Assembly (NCBI GenBank): GCA_944472155.2 | Contig: OX235277.1 | Span: 34,668,804-34,732,803 of the forward strand | Reading direction: 5' to 3' | Source: Trichobilharzia szidati | Taxonomy: Eukaryota; Platyhelminthes; Trematoda; Strigeidida; Schistosomatidae | DNA length: 64,000 nt | Shown here: piece by piece, positions 1-12,470 of the stretch | Layout of the letters: every line of letters begins with the position of its first letter | Position numbering within the stretch: position 1 is the first letter of the stretch | Translations under genes and position numbers: made by a program | Notes under the pieces: model-generated | What the model was told of the DNA's origin: nothing | Databases searched by the model: none | Seen by the model: only the letters and a program-made list of their open reading frames with translations

Positions 1-118
1 TTCATGGAAATGGACAAAATCACCACAAAATTCAGCCGCTCATATTCATAATATGGTCTCTCCAATGTGTTACACATGATTGCATTCGTTGTGGATAAAA
101 ATAAAAGAGCTTACATAC

Positions 119-237
119 CTCATGCTCTCCTCAAAACAGATTTCTAACTTATATTTGTGGGTCTGTTCCCCATCAAAAGCTTGAGTCTCTTGAACAACTG
201 CCATACCATTAACTAGCGCTGACAGATAATTTGTATC
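119..237 (-). CDS. Probable internal exon of an unidentified host gene
   Basis: On the minus strand a 119-nt open segment is bounded by a pyrimidine-rich acceptor ending TTTTCAG (AG at 239-238) and a donor GTATGTAAG (GT at 118-117). It enters in phase 0 and leaves after two bases of a codon. It encodes about 39 residues, starting DTNYLSALVNGMAVVQ and ending KLEICFEESM, soluble and without membrane segments. This is the only place in the window where good splice signals frame a non-repetitive, protein-like open segment. I do not recognise the family. Downstream exons would lie left of the window; I could not identify upstream exons to the right, where repeats dominate. A chance ORF remains possible. 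Confidence 0.5.
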
Positions 238-239
238 CT

Positions 240-990
240 GAAAACAAAAATCATTTAAAGACATTAGACTCTTAAGGCTTCCAAAATATAGAAGTCATTT
301 CTGTGCATTATTTCTCTTGGCGCATGGCTTTCTTCGTAATAACTCATAGGGGATATGGAAACGCCCCTAAAAAGCAATACGACAAAATTGCAGGAAAATA
401 TTGCCTGTGACGAGTACAGATGCGTAAATGCAATTGAATACCTCCCAATTTTACAAAGACGCATATAACCTCCCTTCAAACATGAATGCGATGCGTCGTA
501 CTACGCGAGAAAATACATCAAGATAGCCTTAATCCTCATTCCCTTCTAGGAACACGAAATCGATTAATTCCCACCTGAAACAGAAGTGCAACAGGTGTAT
601 TATCGCCTACAACTATAACTTAATCCACAGTCGTATAACTTACCTGATGAAGAGTTAATGTGGCAAATTACCTATTCAGTAATTCACACTGATCTGAAAT
701 ATTTCTACTCAAGTTCGTGGTGCACACACTCTGTGCTTGGTATGCATCAAGGGATAGATGATTACACTTTACATAGTGCAAACAGAGGTCGAAAGCGCAG
801 TGAGAATGCCTCATATATATATATAACTCATTTGTATTCGTTAAGGTGGAAGATAAAATAGTGAATGCGGTACCCCAATCTTCCTGAATCGTCTTACATA
901 GAGATAAATGCAAACTTCTCATAGGTTTCGGTTATCGAGGGTCACGCTCGGCCCAAGAAACCGACGCAATATAAGCTAAAGAGTTTGCAC
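240..990. other. No recognisable feature
   Basis: Apart from short chance open frames on both strands I see no repeat family, RNA gene or splice-framed exon here. If the exon at 119-237 is real, this is most simply intron. Confidence 0.4.
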
Positions 991-999
991 ACGCCTTTT

Positions 1000-2440
1000 G
1001 GCTTAGTACCAATTACAAAATAATTGAAGGGGACTTCAGTTTTTCAGACGTCAACTGGTTAAGTAGTCCCTAATTCTGTCCCCCAACGCTTCAACGAATT
1101 ACTTGCCTCTGTTGATTGTTACAGGTGGAAACAACACGTCCAGACACCTACCTGTGGTGACAGCATGCTGGTTTGCGAGCTTTAGTATAGAAACACACAC
1201 CCCTGGTGCAACTCCACCCATTAATTTCTCCCCTCTCTGGAGCATACTGTTCACCATTTAGTTAACAGGGCGAGCCGCTAAAAACACTAGACCTTCTACT
1301 GGCAAGGAACCGGATGGCCTTGCTTCGGTAATTTTCAAAAACAGGGGGTGTGACAATCCTCCCCTATGTCTACAGTTCTGTTCAGCATCTGTGATTGGAA
1401 AATTAGCTTTATAATTCCACACCACAAGTTGTCGACTTTTTCAACTGCATTGCTTTTAGTCACGAAGCACGTAAACTAGTCATTGCTCTCCAATTCGATG
1501 GAGCTAGGACACTTCATTTTGGTATCTCACGGTACTCTCTTTGAAAGGTTGCACTCATGTGGAACTCGCAGTCCATTACTTAAATGGTTAAAGTCATTTC
1601 CGAGCGACAGAGTGCAAATAGTCAAAGTCGGATCTGTGTTGTCCCACTCTAGATAGATCACAAGTATGGTTGTTCAGGGTAGTTTCCTAGAACCACTTCT
1701 ATTCGCAGTGTACATTAACAGCATCTGTAATTACTGCACCCCAGATAAACCATTCCCATATGCTGACGATCTCAAGCCATCTGCTCCTGCTACGGTCATA
1801 TATTAAACGATATGACTGGTAAAATACATTTTGAACTAAGTAGTCTCGCAAAGTAGTGTGCTGAATCCCGTCCGAAGTTTAATATCAATAAATGAGGCTG
1901 GATTTCCGCCGGCGCCAGCAATCTCGACCTTTTCTTCGAAGTAAATGCGTAAAAGGCAGCCAAGCTCAAACTAGTAGTAGATATGGGTATCAGACACTCT
2001 AGTTATTTAACACTCTCTGAACGAACCGATCATACTAGACTTAGAAGGTGCGGGCTCCTGGGATGCATAACTCTCAACTTCTTTCTTTGTAAATTCAGGG
2101 TTGCATTTTACAAGGTGTGATATCAACCTAGTGTGGAATACTGCCCGTTTATTCTTCGAGGGCTCCGATAGAATAACAAGCTGAAACTAGAGGGAGTACA
2201 GTGGCAATTTGCTCTAAGATCTCTATGTTTACAATTTAGTCTCAACTGCACTGAGCCTTGCGACAGATTGAAAATAGAACCATTCTGGGAAAGACGTCTT
2301 AAGCTAAGCCCCACCCTCTACAACAAGCTAACTAATCTCTTTTTGCACTCCTCCAGACCAACAGCTAAAACTACCTCTGTCATCAGTTACGATCTTAGAA
2401 ATGATGACAACCTAGTTGCTTTATATCCTTTTAACCCCAC
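1000..2440 (+). pseudogene. Decayed CR1/Jockey-like LINE, endonuclease end to RT
   Basis: A heavily mutated non-LTR retrotransposon copy reads left to right in shifting frames. Near 1025 it encodes IIEGDFSFSDVNWL, resembling the end of an APE-type endonuclease (GDFN-like motif). Near 1670 it encodes VVQGSFLEPLLFAVYIN, the RT motif 4 equivalent of VPQGSxLGPLLF. The catalytic YADD lies at 1759-1770. Around 1975-2170 the thumb region (MGIRHSS, LLGCITLNFF, VEYCPFIL) parallels the RT of the element at 3.65-8.57 kb, so the two belong to one family. Many stops and frameshifts show an old, dead copy. It points opposite to its better-preserved relative. Confidence 0.8.
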
Positions 2441-2449
2441 GTAGATAAA

Positions 2450-3640
2450 CTTGATATGTTAGATGTATGAGTAACAGTAAATTTCACTGGTAAGTAATAA
2501 TAATACTGGAAGGACAGGATGAACATTTCTATACACAGCACTAATATTATTTTATACATACATAAAATTCAGCAAAACAGAACTAGTTAGTTTATATATC
2601 AACAGTAATCACGGTTTCTGCAGAGAGTATATCCATATATCTTTACAAATCACCCCTTGCGAGCTGCATCTGCTTTCTTCTGTGCTGCTGTTGTCTTTCT
2701 TATTTTTTCCCTCACCATTTTAGCTTCTATATGACTTTGCTAACAATGATTAGGAGTGTGGATGTTTGGCGACTTACAATAACAATGTGAAAAGATCTGC
2801 AAACATTACTGGTCCTAAGTCGTACGGCCGCCATGCAAATGGCCCACTGCCTTCATCCGTGATGCACATGTACAGCCCAGTAAACCTGTTTAATAATATA
2901 TATTTATTCCCGTTTGTGCAGGAACATACCAAATGTACAGGCATGGATAAGTTATTATATAAATTACACATGTTTCGATGTATGTTGAATTTACAGTTTG
3001 TTTGTTCTTTCTGACATTAGAGTCAGTCGGAACAGTCTGCAAAATAGTCTGTCTGTGTAACACATAAAGAGATATAGAAGTATTGTCTTCACATTAACAA
3101 AAAACCCAGACATCAGATGAATGTAATACAAATATCTGGGAAAAATAAAGCTTGAAGTCAATTCTCCTATATAACTTTGCGAACAGCATCCTTGAGTCAA
3201 AGTTAATTGATGTATTATTTTGAGGTCAGTGATGTATTTATTCCATTTTTTCACCAGTCTAATCGTAGTTTTATAATAGGAAAGGAATTTGATCGTGGAT
3301 AGGAAAACTAGATAAGGTCATGTTGGATTGTTTTACTGCATCAAATGGGGCCGAGGTCGATTCTAGAACTCCCCATTGGTGCCATTTGAGTCTGCATGAC
3401 AGACTTTACACGTAAGTTGAGTAATACATTGAAAACTGTTTGAAAACCAGTTGTTTCTTTATATCAGATCAAGAATACTCCTTGTACAGAATGTTGGCCA
3501 GCGTCTTCAAATGGTAGAATCGGATCGTTCATGGAGTTTGAGTTTGAATTTACTTAAATGGTCATTTCAGTTTAAATGTGGGGCGGTTCGGCCTCGACCA
3601 GGAGGTAAATAGAAGGGTACGCTCAGCAACAGAATATCAG
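2450..3640. other. Intergenic or intronic, nothing recognised
   Basis: AT-rich sequence with only short chance open frames on both strands and no recognised repeat family. Confidence 0.4.
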
Positions 3641-3808
3641 AAAGAGAAAGTATGTGAACATGAAGAGAACATTAATGTTTCTATGTATATATAAATTTTT
3701 ATAAATATATATAACCACATAGTAAACATTTCCTATATTCTAGTTGTGTTTTCATGTATTTTGTGAAGTCTTAGAGGTTATTTAGTGTCATAATATTTAG
3801 TAGTGAGT

Positions 3809-6800
3809 CTAGGCGTTATAGTGTTCTAATAGCTCATGCGTTTTAGAAATAAGTGGTGAGGTCTGGTTGGCATAGTCATTTGGATGAAGCAGTTTATATA
3901 GCAAGCGTTTGAAGGTTATAATAGAGTGACAGGTCCTTATTTCTAGGGGTAAACTGTTCCAGATCTTAGAGTACATGACTATGAAGAAGTTAGCACGGAG
4001 TGCTGTCTTACAGTTTTTCCTAGATACTGTGCACGCTTGGTTACGAAGGTTGTAAGAGCCTTCCGGTGAGAACTGTATCTCCTTACTGTCTGAGAATGAT
4101 ATTTTATGCAATATTTAAAAGAAGAATGTTAGGCTAATGCTCAGTCGTCTCATCCAGAGTGGATCGATACCTAGAGTTATACACCCTGATGTGTAGTCCT
4201 TTTCGCAGTCAAATCCTAGTAATTTAGACGTGAAGTATCGTTGGACACTTTCTATTTTAAGTTTGTCACTTACGCGAGTGCTGCTGAGAATAAATGGACA
4301 ATATTCAAGTAGTGGTCTGACACAAGTTTTATATAATACAAGTTTCGCTTCGTAGCTGTGGAAATTCCTGAGTATGCATCCTAAGAGCATCCTCGATTTA
4401 CACGTCTGTGTCGCCACTTGCTCAGAAAATGTCAGGTCACTAGAGTACCTGATTCCTAGGTCAACAACACTTTGGAGTTTAGGCAAGTCAAGAGATTCAA
4501 GTACCAGTTTGATATTAATTGAGGGTGCACCGAAACAGATCCAACCACATTTTTTAAGGTTGAATTTTAGGTTCCATGTGGAGGACCATGCAGTTACTCT
4601 ATTTAGTTCTTCCTGAACAGCATTCTGAAAGTATCCAAAGTCATCACAGTGGAATGTGTAAGCTACTTTAAGATCATCTGCAAAGATGAATGATTTACCA
4701 AGTGAGAAACAGCTGCATATGTCGTTGACATATAGAGTGAATAGAAGGGGGCCTAAGAAGCTACCTTGAACTACTCCAGAAGTGACTGGACTGGGCTTAG
4801 AATTTACAGACCCCAGTCTAGCTACTTGTGACCTATTGTTGAGGAATGATTCAAGCCATCCTAATAATGGGTTACGCATTCCTAAGGAGTTCAGCTTATT
4901 TATTAGAAGCAAATGGTCGACGCGGTCAAAGGCTTTGGATATGTCAAAGTAGATGACTAGTACTAGTTGTTTGTCTCGGCTGCTAGTTATATAGTTAAAG
5001 AAGTCAAGGTGACAGGTCATGCATGATCTGGATTTTAGGAATCCATGTTGGTTTGGACTTAGAATATTGCAGCTGAGCATATGTTTGAGGATATCATCTT
5101 TAACTATTCTTTCAATAATTCTAGATACTATGGGTGTAATATTGATTGGCCTATAGTTGTTGACTTCAGTTTTCGATCCGCATTTGTGTTTGGGTACTAT
5201 AAATGTGGTTTTCCATTTTTCTGGATAGGTCTGGGTTTCTAGGGACATTGTAAAGATCTTAAGTAATAAAAAGGAAATGTCAGAACCACCGTGTTTATAA
5301 AGATACGATGGTATACCATCAAAACCAGCGCTACTAGAGGTTTTAAGAGTATTAATTGCTTGGTTAATATTAGAATAAGTGAAATGAACTGTAGTGATTT
5401 GTTTCAGCGTTGAAGAAGAAGGGAGTTCTATTGTAGATTGTAAACCGAGAAGTGGACCTGTAGGCTTAAGGTACTTAGCTGCAAACGTCTCATTAAACAG
5501 TTCACACATGTCTGCATGGTTGCTGTATAGCTTGCCCTTGTTTACAAGGAGAGAAATTTTATGGATTTCTTTGAGAGCACCCACTCTGGTGGTGCTGGCT
5601 AGTGCGGTGCATTCTTCATCTCTCATACGCAAGTTATGAGCTTGCGAGATGGAGCTAAGAGTACTAAGTATTGACCCTAGTGTACTAAAGTCATGTCGTC
5701 TGAAGTAACTTGTTGACAGTCTCTTCAGTTTCGTGCGATCCTTTGGCTTTATGAATGATTTTCTATGTGGGGAAAACTTAAGTGTTTGAAGTGGGATGAC
5801 AGCATCTAAGCATGTGTTGAAGTTATCATAAAAGATGCCTAGAGCTTTCGAGAGGCTATCAGTATAGAAGTTCTCTCTCCATTCTGAGGATCTTAACATT
5901 GATTTCACTAGGGTCCAGTCTGCATTACTGTAGTTCCTGAATGTTATTTGTTGTGAAGTATGTGTATGGGCTGCATTGCTACTTGAGGGAAGTGGCAGTG
6001 CACACAGCACTGTTTTGTGGTCACTCCCTGAAAACTCAGAACCTACTAGGGTAGAAAGGGGACTTATATTGTGGCAGAAGATTTAGTCTAATACGTTATT
6101 GCCTCTTGTAGGGATTGTGACAGTTTGTTTCCAGCCAAGTATATCCAGTGTGCCTAAGAACTTATCAAATTTAGTTGGGCCTGTGGGTATATCTCAGTCG
6201 ATTCCTGGTAAGTTAAAGTCTCCACATAGGATCTTATGATCGTAGTGTAGGATGGATAATTGTTCCAGAGTATTAATAAGTTGGGTCTCGTAATTACTAA
6301 AGGTACCAGGTGCTCTGTAGGTGCACCCAAATAATACTATTGCGTTATTTAAGTGTAAGTTAACCCATAAAGTCTCAGGCATGTTAAGTGTACTACTTTC
6401 TAGCTGTGATACAGTAAGTGCATTCAGAAAGTACATGAGACAACCCCCTCCCTTACCACCTTCCCTGTCACACCGAAAGTGTGTGTAGTTATCTAAGCTT
6501 ATCTCTTCATCCAGTATGTTCGAATTACACCAGGATTCAGTGATGACAATTATAGGGGGTTTGTATATTACTGTGAGTGCTCTGAGCATCGGTAGTATAT
6601 TAAGAACAGATCTAGCATTTATGTGGATCAGATAAAAATGAGATTTGAAATAGCATTTGAAGTATTTAAGTTCGTTAATCAGCTCCGAATATGGTTCAGC
6701 ACCCAGTAGTACTGTTTGACATGACGACCTTATGCTTAGAGGAGTTTCAACATCATGCTCATCTATGTCTATCGAGTTGGTGTGTGCTGTTTTCGGCGAA

Positions 6801-6943
6801 GAATTAAGCGTTGGAGTACTAGATTTGCTATAGGCTGAGGCATTTTTACTTTCAGTTAAGCTGGAAGCGTGGGTAGGTATCTTTATTTGACCTAGACTTG
6901 TGCATGTATCAAGTGTGCTTAATGGGTGTGTGTGTTCCTGTAT
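3809..6943 (-). pseudogene. LINE ORF2: APE endonuclease plus reverse transcriptase, three nonsense codons
   Basis: One frame runs from about 6943 to the terminal stop at 3809. The endonuclease is at 6640-6010: HINARSVLN, ITESWCN, then YRAPG, KILCGDFNLPGID and SDHK, matching the APE-type active-site blocks. The RT follows at about 5700-4450: YFDISKAFDRVDH (first catalytic Asp), VVQGSFLGPLLF and FADD (4673-4684). The C-terminal region has WNSLPLEIR, typical of CR1/Jockey proteins. In-frame stops: TGA 6196-6194 (after GDFNLPGID), TAA 6085-6083 and TAA 4117-4115. A further TGA at 6946-6944 lies upstream of any clear start. These make the copy inactive as it stands. Function: nicks target DNA and copies its own RNA there (family knowledge). 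Confidence 0.88.
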
Positions 6944-6965
6944 TCATGCAAGGGGGCAGCCAGCA

Positions 6966-7385
6966 CTAGCGGTTTAGGAGTGTTAACATCCCTACCAGCT
7001 GTTTTTTCAACGCTGACAGGGACGCAGGGGATAAAAAATGATTGGGACCTTGTGTAGACCATGGTTTATTATTCCACCTATTGTTAGGTACTAGTGGTGT
7101 CCTTGTAAGGGTTTCGTGTGAACTGCTTTGTGAGTTAGTACCCAGCGGACTTGTACCATATGTTCGATCAAAATTTATTTGTGTGCCATACCGTGAATAC
7201 CCTGAGTTGTTGGTGGTCGAGTTCTGACTATTACCACTTGTACTATTGAGGGTGACATTGTTGTGGCGTTGGTTATCAGTGTGGGCCATGGTGCTATTTC
7301 GCACGTTGTGGGTGCCAAAACTATTGACAGTGGGGAGTGTGGGCTTATTTATACTGCCATTGTTGTTGGCATGATTTGGGGTCAT
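6966..7385 (-). CDS. LINE middle frame, Asn/Ser/Thr-rich protein
   Basis: A 139-codon frame starts at an ATG (7385) that overlaps the stop of the preceding ORF1 frame as ATGA (7385-7382). It encodes a low-complexity protein rich in Asn, Thr and Ser (QRHNNVTLNSTSGNSQNSTT), ending in SPASLSALKKQLVGMLTLL. It lies between ORF1 and the endonuclease. It could be the C-terminal part of ORF1 displaced by a frameshift, or a true overlapping frame reached by termination-reinitiation. Nothing in the residues suggests enzymatic function. Confidence 0.5.
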   Translation of the reverse strand: MTPNHANNNGSINKPTLPTVNSFGTHNVRNSTMAHTDNQRHNNVTLNSTSGNSQNSTTNNSGYSRYGTQINFDRTYGTSPLGTNSQSSSHETLTRTPLVPNNRWNNKPWSTQGPNHFLSPASLSALKKQLVGMLTLLNR

Positions 7386-7387
7386 AT

Positions 7388-8545
7388 TCTCCTTTTTTTA
7401 CCAATGGACTTATGGCTAGGAGAGGACAGGGTCGACTTTCGGGGGATTTTGACTTTTTTTCCGGGATTATTTGGTGACATGTCTATATCTACGGTGGTAG
7501 GTGGTATAGTTTTATTGGCTATTTGATTACAATTTAGTGGCCTTTCGGTTGGTGTCGCTCTCTGAGAGGATAATTCTGTGTGGTTTGAGAGGGGTGGTGC
7601 GGTGGATTCTACGGTATCTCACAAAGGGTTGGGTATAATTGCTGCTTGCAATGTCCTATTGTTTATTCCACAATTAGACTCAGTGAGATAATTGTATGCG
7701 CGCCTTTCTATGACTGTCTTGTCCACTGCAACCTTTATTAGTTTGTAGTTTCTGGCTTGCGAAAGGGTGTGTTGGGAGTGGATAAATTTTCTGGCCTCAG
7801 CCGGTGTTTCGAACTGAAAACGAATAGGACAACACTTTTCATGTTGACTCTTCTTCAGCCTGTAGCACTTAGTCTTGGAGTTGGCAATTTTCGCCTCACT
7901 AAGTAAGATGCGCTGTACCCTTTTCAGTGCCTCATTGTCCGGAACGTTGTAGACAATAACATTTAGTTTAGCGTCGAGTCGTTTTGTTACTTCTGTAGTA
8001 ACAAAGTTAATGAGGTTATCTACCTTAGATACCGATTCCGTGTCAAGTTTGTTAAGGTCTACAGTTTTCGTGAGGATAGTTAAAGTTGTCAGTTCAGAGA
8101 CCTGCGATCTGATATCGCTAATCTGATCTGATAATTTGGATATTTTGGTATTGGTTTCAGAAATTCCAGGATTTACCGACTTATTGTTTTTTATTTCCCA
8201 TAACTCGGCCTCAAGTTCTCCTATAGACAACTTTAGAAGTTCTATTTCTGAAGATAGTATTGAAACAGAGCTTGAAGGCTGGAGCTTTTCGATAAGCACA
8301 TAAGGTGTAGGGAGGGTTTCTGTGTGAGCAGAGAGTGCTGAATTTTTAGGAGTAGTGCTAGTACTAGCTGACAGCACAGTTTTATTCTCAATTCCAGCTC
8401 GACGCTTACGACATACAAGTGAGTTATGTGGCTCACTATAACCGTTTGTAGGGAATGTGTTGCTTGATGTAGCAGTCAGGGACGTAAAATTAGTCATCAG
8501 TTTTACAGGGGATTGAGTTCGTTGCTTTTTACTTTGATTAACCAT
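7388..8545 (-). pseudogene. LINE ORF1, coiled-coil nucleic-acid-binding type, one internal stop
   Basis: ORF1 starts with ATG at 8545 (MVNQSKKQRTQSPVK) and is open for 308 codons to a TGA at 7619-7621. The same frame then stays open for about 77 more codons to about 7388, suggesting the TGA is a nonsense mutation in a longer ORF1. The N-terminus is basic and Ser/Thr-rich. Residues 105-175 are rich in heptad-like Leu/Ile (SEIELLKLSIGELEAEL), consistent with a coiled coil for trimerisation. Residues 190-300 are a mixed basic domain (LNVIVYNVPDNEAL, AEARKFIHSQHTL), compatible with the RRM-like RNA-binding part of LINE ORF1 proteins. The tail is very basic (SIGKKRRI). The RNA-chaperone role is known for the family and inferred here. 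Confidence 0.7.
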
Positions 8546-8574
8546 AACTATTTGCTATAAGATTTAATGGTTAT

Positions 8575-9520
8575 AGGTATGGAGGAATTAGAGTACTTGT
8601 GCAAGGATTACAACAAGATAAATTTTATGCAACGAATTACTCAATAATGTAACGCAAACGTTGAACGTACCGCTGGGAAATGGTGAAAATATCCTTATGG
8701 TTGCAGTTATAATCTCACTAACTGGCATGATGACAATTTCCCCGAATGCTCCACTTATCAGTTAACATGGGTTAGTTGGCTGTTATTCTGGTTCCTGGTG
8801 ACATATGGACTGAAAATCACCTGTTGCTATTACATTACTTCTTTTTGTGTCTAACAGGATACTCACTAATGTTGTGGGTCACTGGCAGTTTGTATCTCTA
8901 AAAACATCATTGTCGGTAAACTATCTGACGTTCACAAAACAGTTTTATCAGTTTATGAACAAACTACCACAACTATTGTAACAGGCAAAGTAGCAGGCAC
9001 AAAGATAATGAAAACAGAATACTGGCTGGAAAGAGAACGTTCATTTCAGGAGGGTCAGTTTTATGAAGTGCTGGGTTCCAGTCTAAGTGTCCAACAGCCT
9101 TTCTTTTCTTCTTTATGGTTTCTATTCTGCAGCTGTTGTATCTCTTTATTCGGAAAACAAACTTACGATTATCTTCCTGCAAGTAAGAGAATCAATAACT
9201 GATCAGCGTTTATTACATTGATTTTGTTTACATTACACTAGCCTCAGTAACGTAACTATCAAGTGCGACGCGAATATGGTTAAATTTCGTCAATGGAGAT
9301 GCTTTGTATTATACTGTGCATATCGCTTACGCCCGTGTATAGTGAAAGTATAGGTATTAAATATATGTCTTGTTTAAGTGAATAATTATTAAATACGCTT
9401 AATCCTCGTATGATATTTATCATATTGATGATGCATATAAACTGGCGTCCCTCATATAAAAAACTCATATATAAAAAAAACAACTAGGTTACGTTGTTTT
9501 CATATGTATCTCTGACGACA
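8575..9520. other. Nothing recognised
   Basis: Short, mutually overlapping chance frames on both strands around 8973-9480. No repeat family, splice-framed exon or RNA gene seen. Confidence 0.4.
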
Positions 9521-9539
9521 TTGCAGTTTCATGGAGTGG

Positions 9540-10190
9540 AGACGTCTGCACGTCGTTCAGTTGATATTTTTCGTCTTCTTGGGTGTCACGGGTAAACGTG
9601 CGTTTCGCTTCACTAACACTAATGGCACCCGCTTCATCCAGTATTTCTACTCCGAAGACTTTGTCATTCTTATCTAGAATTCTAAATAGGTATCATCAAC
9701 TAGTCGAAGAAGTCGCTGTAAACCACCCCTCCTGAAGGAAACGCGGGTGCAGTTTGCCAGTTTTAGAGAGATGTTTGACGACCACTGTTATCCTCTTGAA
9801 AGGGATATTTCTAACGCACTCATATGTTGCGTCAATAGCCGCATTTAGTCGGCCGTATCACACTAAACTTGGCTATGTGAAGTGAAAAACTCTCCTGGCA
9901 ACCTTTATGCTGTCCTACGGACTTACTTGAAAAGGCGGCATCTTATATCTGTCTTTAAAATTGCTCGTATAACCAGTAGTACAAGTGGATCCGTCATTTT
10001 CAGTAAAAGAGGCAGCAAGTGCGGGTTAAGTTGCTGGTGGAATCATTCAACCAACCCATTGAGAATAAGGTGTAGTGAAGAAACCCATATGCGCTTGATT
10101 CCCAGCAATTTGGTGAGTCATTGAAAAGGACGACTTTTAAACTTTGCAGCTTTATCAGCATTAGTGATGGATGGGGGACCGAAATCTTAA
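9540..10190 (-). pseudogene. Gypsy-type LTR retrotransposon integrase remnant
   Basis: Minus-strand translation from about 10180 gives FGPPSITNADKAAKFKSRPF, then LTKLLGIKR, then NGLVE(stop)FHQQL, PLVLLVIRAILKTDI and RLPGEFF. This order matches the integrase core of CsRn1/Boudicca-like trematode Gypsy elements, where the usual block is NGxVERFHRQLK. Downstream (to about 9540) a weaker segment, ANCTRVSFRRGGLQ, resembles the post-integrase region carrying THVFVR. At least four stops and frame changes are visible, so it is dead. No LTRs, gag, protease or RT were found nearby. The piece at 10283-10561, open on both strands, has no recognisable homology. Confidence 0.72.
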
Positions 10191-10599
10191 GTCAGAAACA
10201 GTGAAAAGACCAAGCAACATGACTTACAATTGTGCGTCTACTCTGTAGAAGCGTTAATGTCGTTTGGCTATATGAATCTTTCCTAAAGCAGCTTGTTAGT
10301 GGGACTAACTCCAGGTTTTAAGAGATTATTCGATTTCTCGAAGATAGTGCATCTCACAGCTGCTGAGATGAAAGATAGACATTTGCTAGTAAAGGTATCA
10401 CAAATAACTTCCACAGTACCAAAACGGACCTCCGTGAGTACGAAGAATTTCGTTTTAGAAAACATAATCTCCCTTAGTTCTCTACTGGATGTTGGGCTGG
10501 ACTTACCCGGCATGTTGGTTGAAAGTTTGCTCGGTAAATTGTTTTTGTTAATAATTTTCAAGGAAATTGTGTAATTTGTTTTTTGGATTGAAAGGAACT

Positions 10600-12470
10600 C
10601 TCATTTCCCGGCTAGTTATGTTGGTGTCCGCGTGTTTCAGCTGGACTTTGCTAAAATAACGCTATAATGAGGAAGATGGGATGATTGAGGGGTAATGTCA
10701 TCTACACAAATTCTTTACTTCATGTAGAAGCTGCAGCTTTTGGCATACTATCATTCAATGAAAACTTAACGTTTCATAATATTAATGTGACTGTTTTCTT
10801 GCGAAGAACAGTGTTCTTTGACAAAAGAATGCTATCAGTATATGGGAATCATCTGTAAATGCTAACAGAACCTTCTGTAGGAACAGAAGTTATCATGTAG
10901 ATGTGTCTTTCACCGAATATGTGTTTGGACAGGAATTATGGTAAATTGAAAGGTTATCTCTAAGTGGGTTTAATGTATATTGACATTGATTGGCGCAGTG
11001 CAATATGGATTATGTGGATTCAGTGTATAAAAAATATCTCTACTTTATTAATATTGATCCATTGTCTGCTTAGTTGACGGCTAGGCTAACAAGTGTAGGT
11101 GGTTCTCGTGATTATTGCAAGTGCAGTGTTTGGAGAAGGCAATTACTCGTCTAATTTTCCTCAGTGTTTCACCAAGTGCATTAATTCGGTGTGTAGTAAT
11201 ATTATACACATGGATTATATTGATTATGAGAACTGAATCTAGTTAGCTCTATTATTATTATTATTAATCTACCGTCTGTTATACCATTCCCACTGACACT
11301 GTAAACTTAGTGCTGCAATATTTTTGATCATCAATAGTGTAGATTAATTCCTCCTGAAATTTCCATTAACATGAAGCAGTACAGATGCAGTGTCACAATT
11401 GAATGTCTAGGTTATATTATATGACACTGTCATCCTCATCAACACAACAGGTCTGTGTATCTTACAATATTTTAATTGTTTCTCTATGTTGTTAACATTG
11501 TGCATAGCTGTTTGGAGTTGAGGCATGTTCAGCTCACATTTGATGTCAATAGTTTCCTATATATGAGAATGTAATCTATGTAGGATTCATAAAACCATAA
11601 AACTGAAGTTGTGGATTAATTTTTAAGTTACACGTGTGCAATAATTCCTTTAATGTAAACGTATTTAGTGTGAAGTTGATCTGCAACTAACCTTGATGAC
11701 AGAATGACGCCTTAACAATAGAGATGTTTCAAAGATTGTCTCGAAATCTGCGTATAATCCTCTAAAACTGGAAAACATATGAGGTTCATTTATGCATACG
11801 GTGTAAATATAAAGACAAACTGTGGACTACAAGCACTTTTATTTGTGTGCGAATTTTATTTAGAATTAATAGAATGAGTGTATTCAGACTGAATAGTAAT
11901 ATATAAATTTATCTTTCATAACTTCATGTTATGCTTCATATTTTGGGTATATGGAGGTTGTCGAGTATGAAATCTGCGGAAATGTCAATCGGTTAAACTA
12001 ACGCTAATACCCTTCACCCTTCTTTTGTAAATTAAGAAAATGTTTAATATACTCTTAATTTCAACTTCTTCTGGACTTCTTTAGTGCATTGCTATGCTAT
12101 GAGCTTTTGTAATATGTGAATTCGGATTAACGCATGTTAAGTTTAGCTAGTGGAATGGAGATTGACTATAGTATTATGAGACTGTTACTTTAGTCATTTA
12201 TAGGATTTCGCGTCTGTTTCTATACAATTGTACATTGCAAAAACTAAGTAGGATTTAGCAAGTTGAGTAATTAAGTCTGTACTGTTCGATACTCCAAAGT
12301 CGCCTTAATTAACCAGTTGCGAGTCTGCATACTGCTAAACGCTAACTATGAAGTACAAGTAAGTGTAGTAACTTAGGGCTGATAGCTACTTCATTATTCT
12401 GTCAATATGCAGTGACATCATCAGATAGACTGTTTACTTGGTGATCAGCTAAGAAATAATTTTTATTTAT
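10600..12470. other. Nothing recognised
   Basis: AT-rich sequence without open frames of note. A short TTA-type run occurs near 11250-11265. No repeat family was recognised. Confidence 0.4.

Larger units (their letters stand above)
3650..8570 (-). mobile_element. Near full-length CR1/Jockey-like LINE
   Basis: A non-LTR retrotransposon on the minus strand: 5' end near 8570, ORF1 (8545-7619, with a continuation), a second frame (7385-6966), endonuclease-RT ORF2 (about 6943-3809), then an AT-rich 3' UTR to about 3650-3700. Length and gene order fit CR1-clade elements of flatworms (SR1, Pido and Perere types). No target duplication was found, so both ends are approximate. ORF2 stays in a single frame for over 3 kb with only three internal stops, so this copy is much younger than the related one at 1000-2440. 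Confidence 0.85.

Noticed and set aside
10283..10574. A gene in the 93-codon frames open on both strands
   Set aside because: No recognisable motif on either strand and no splice signals; left unassigned.
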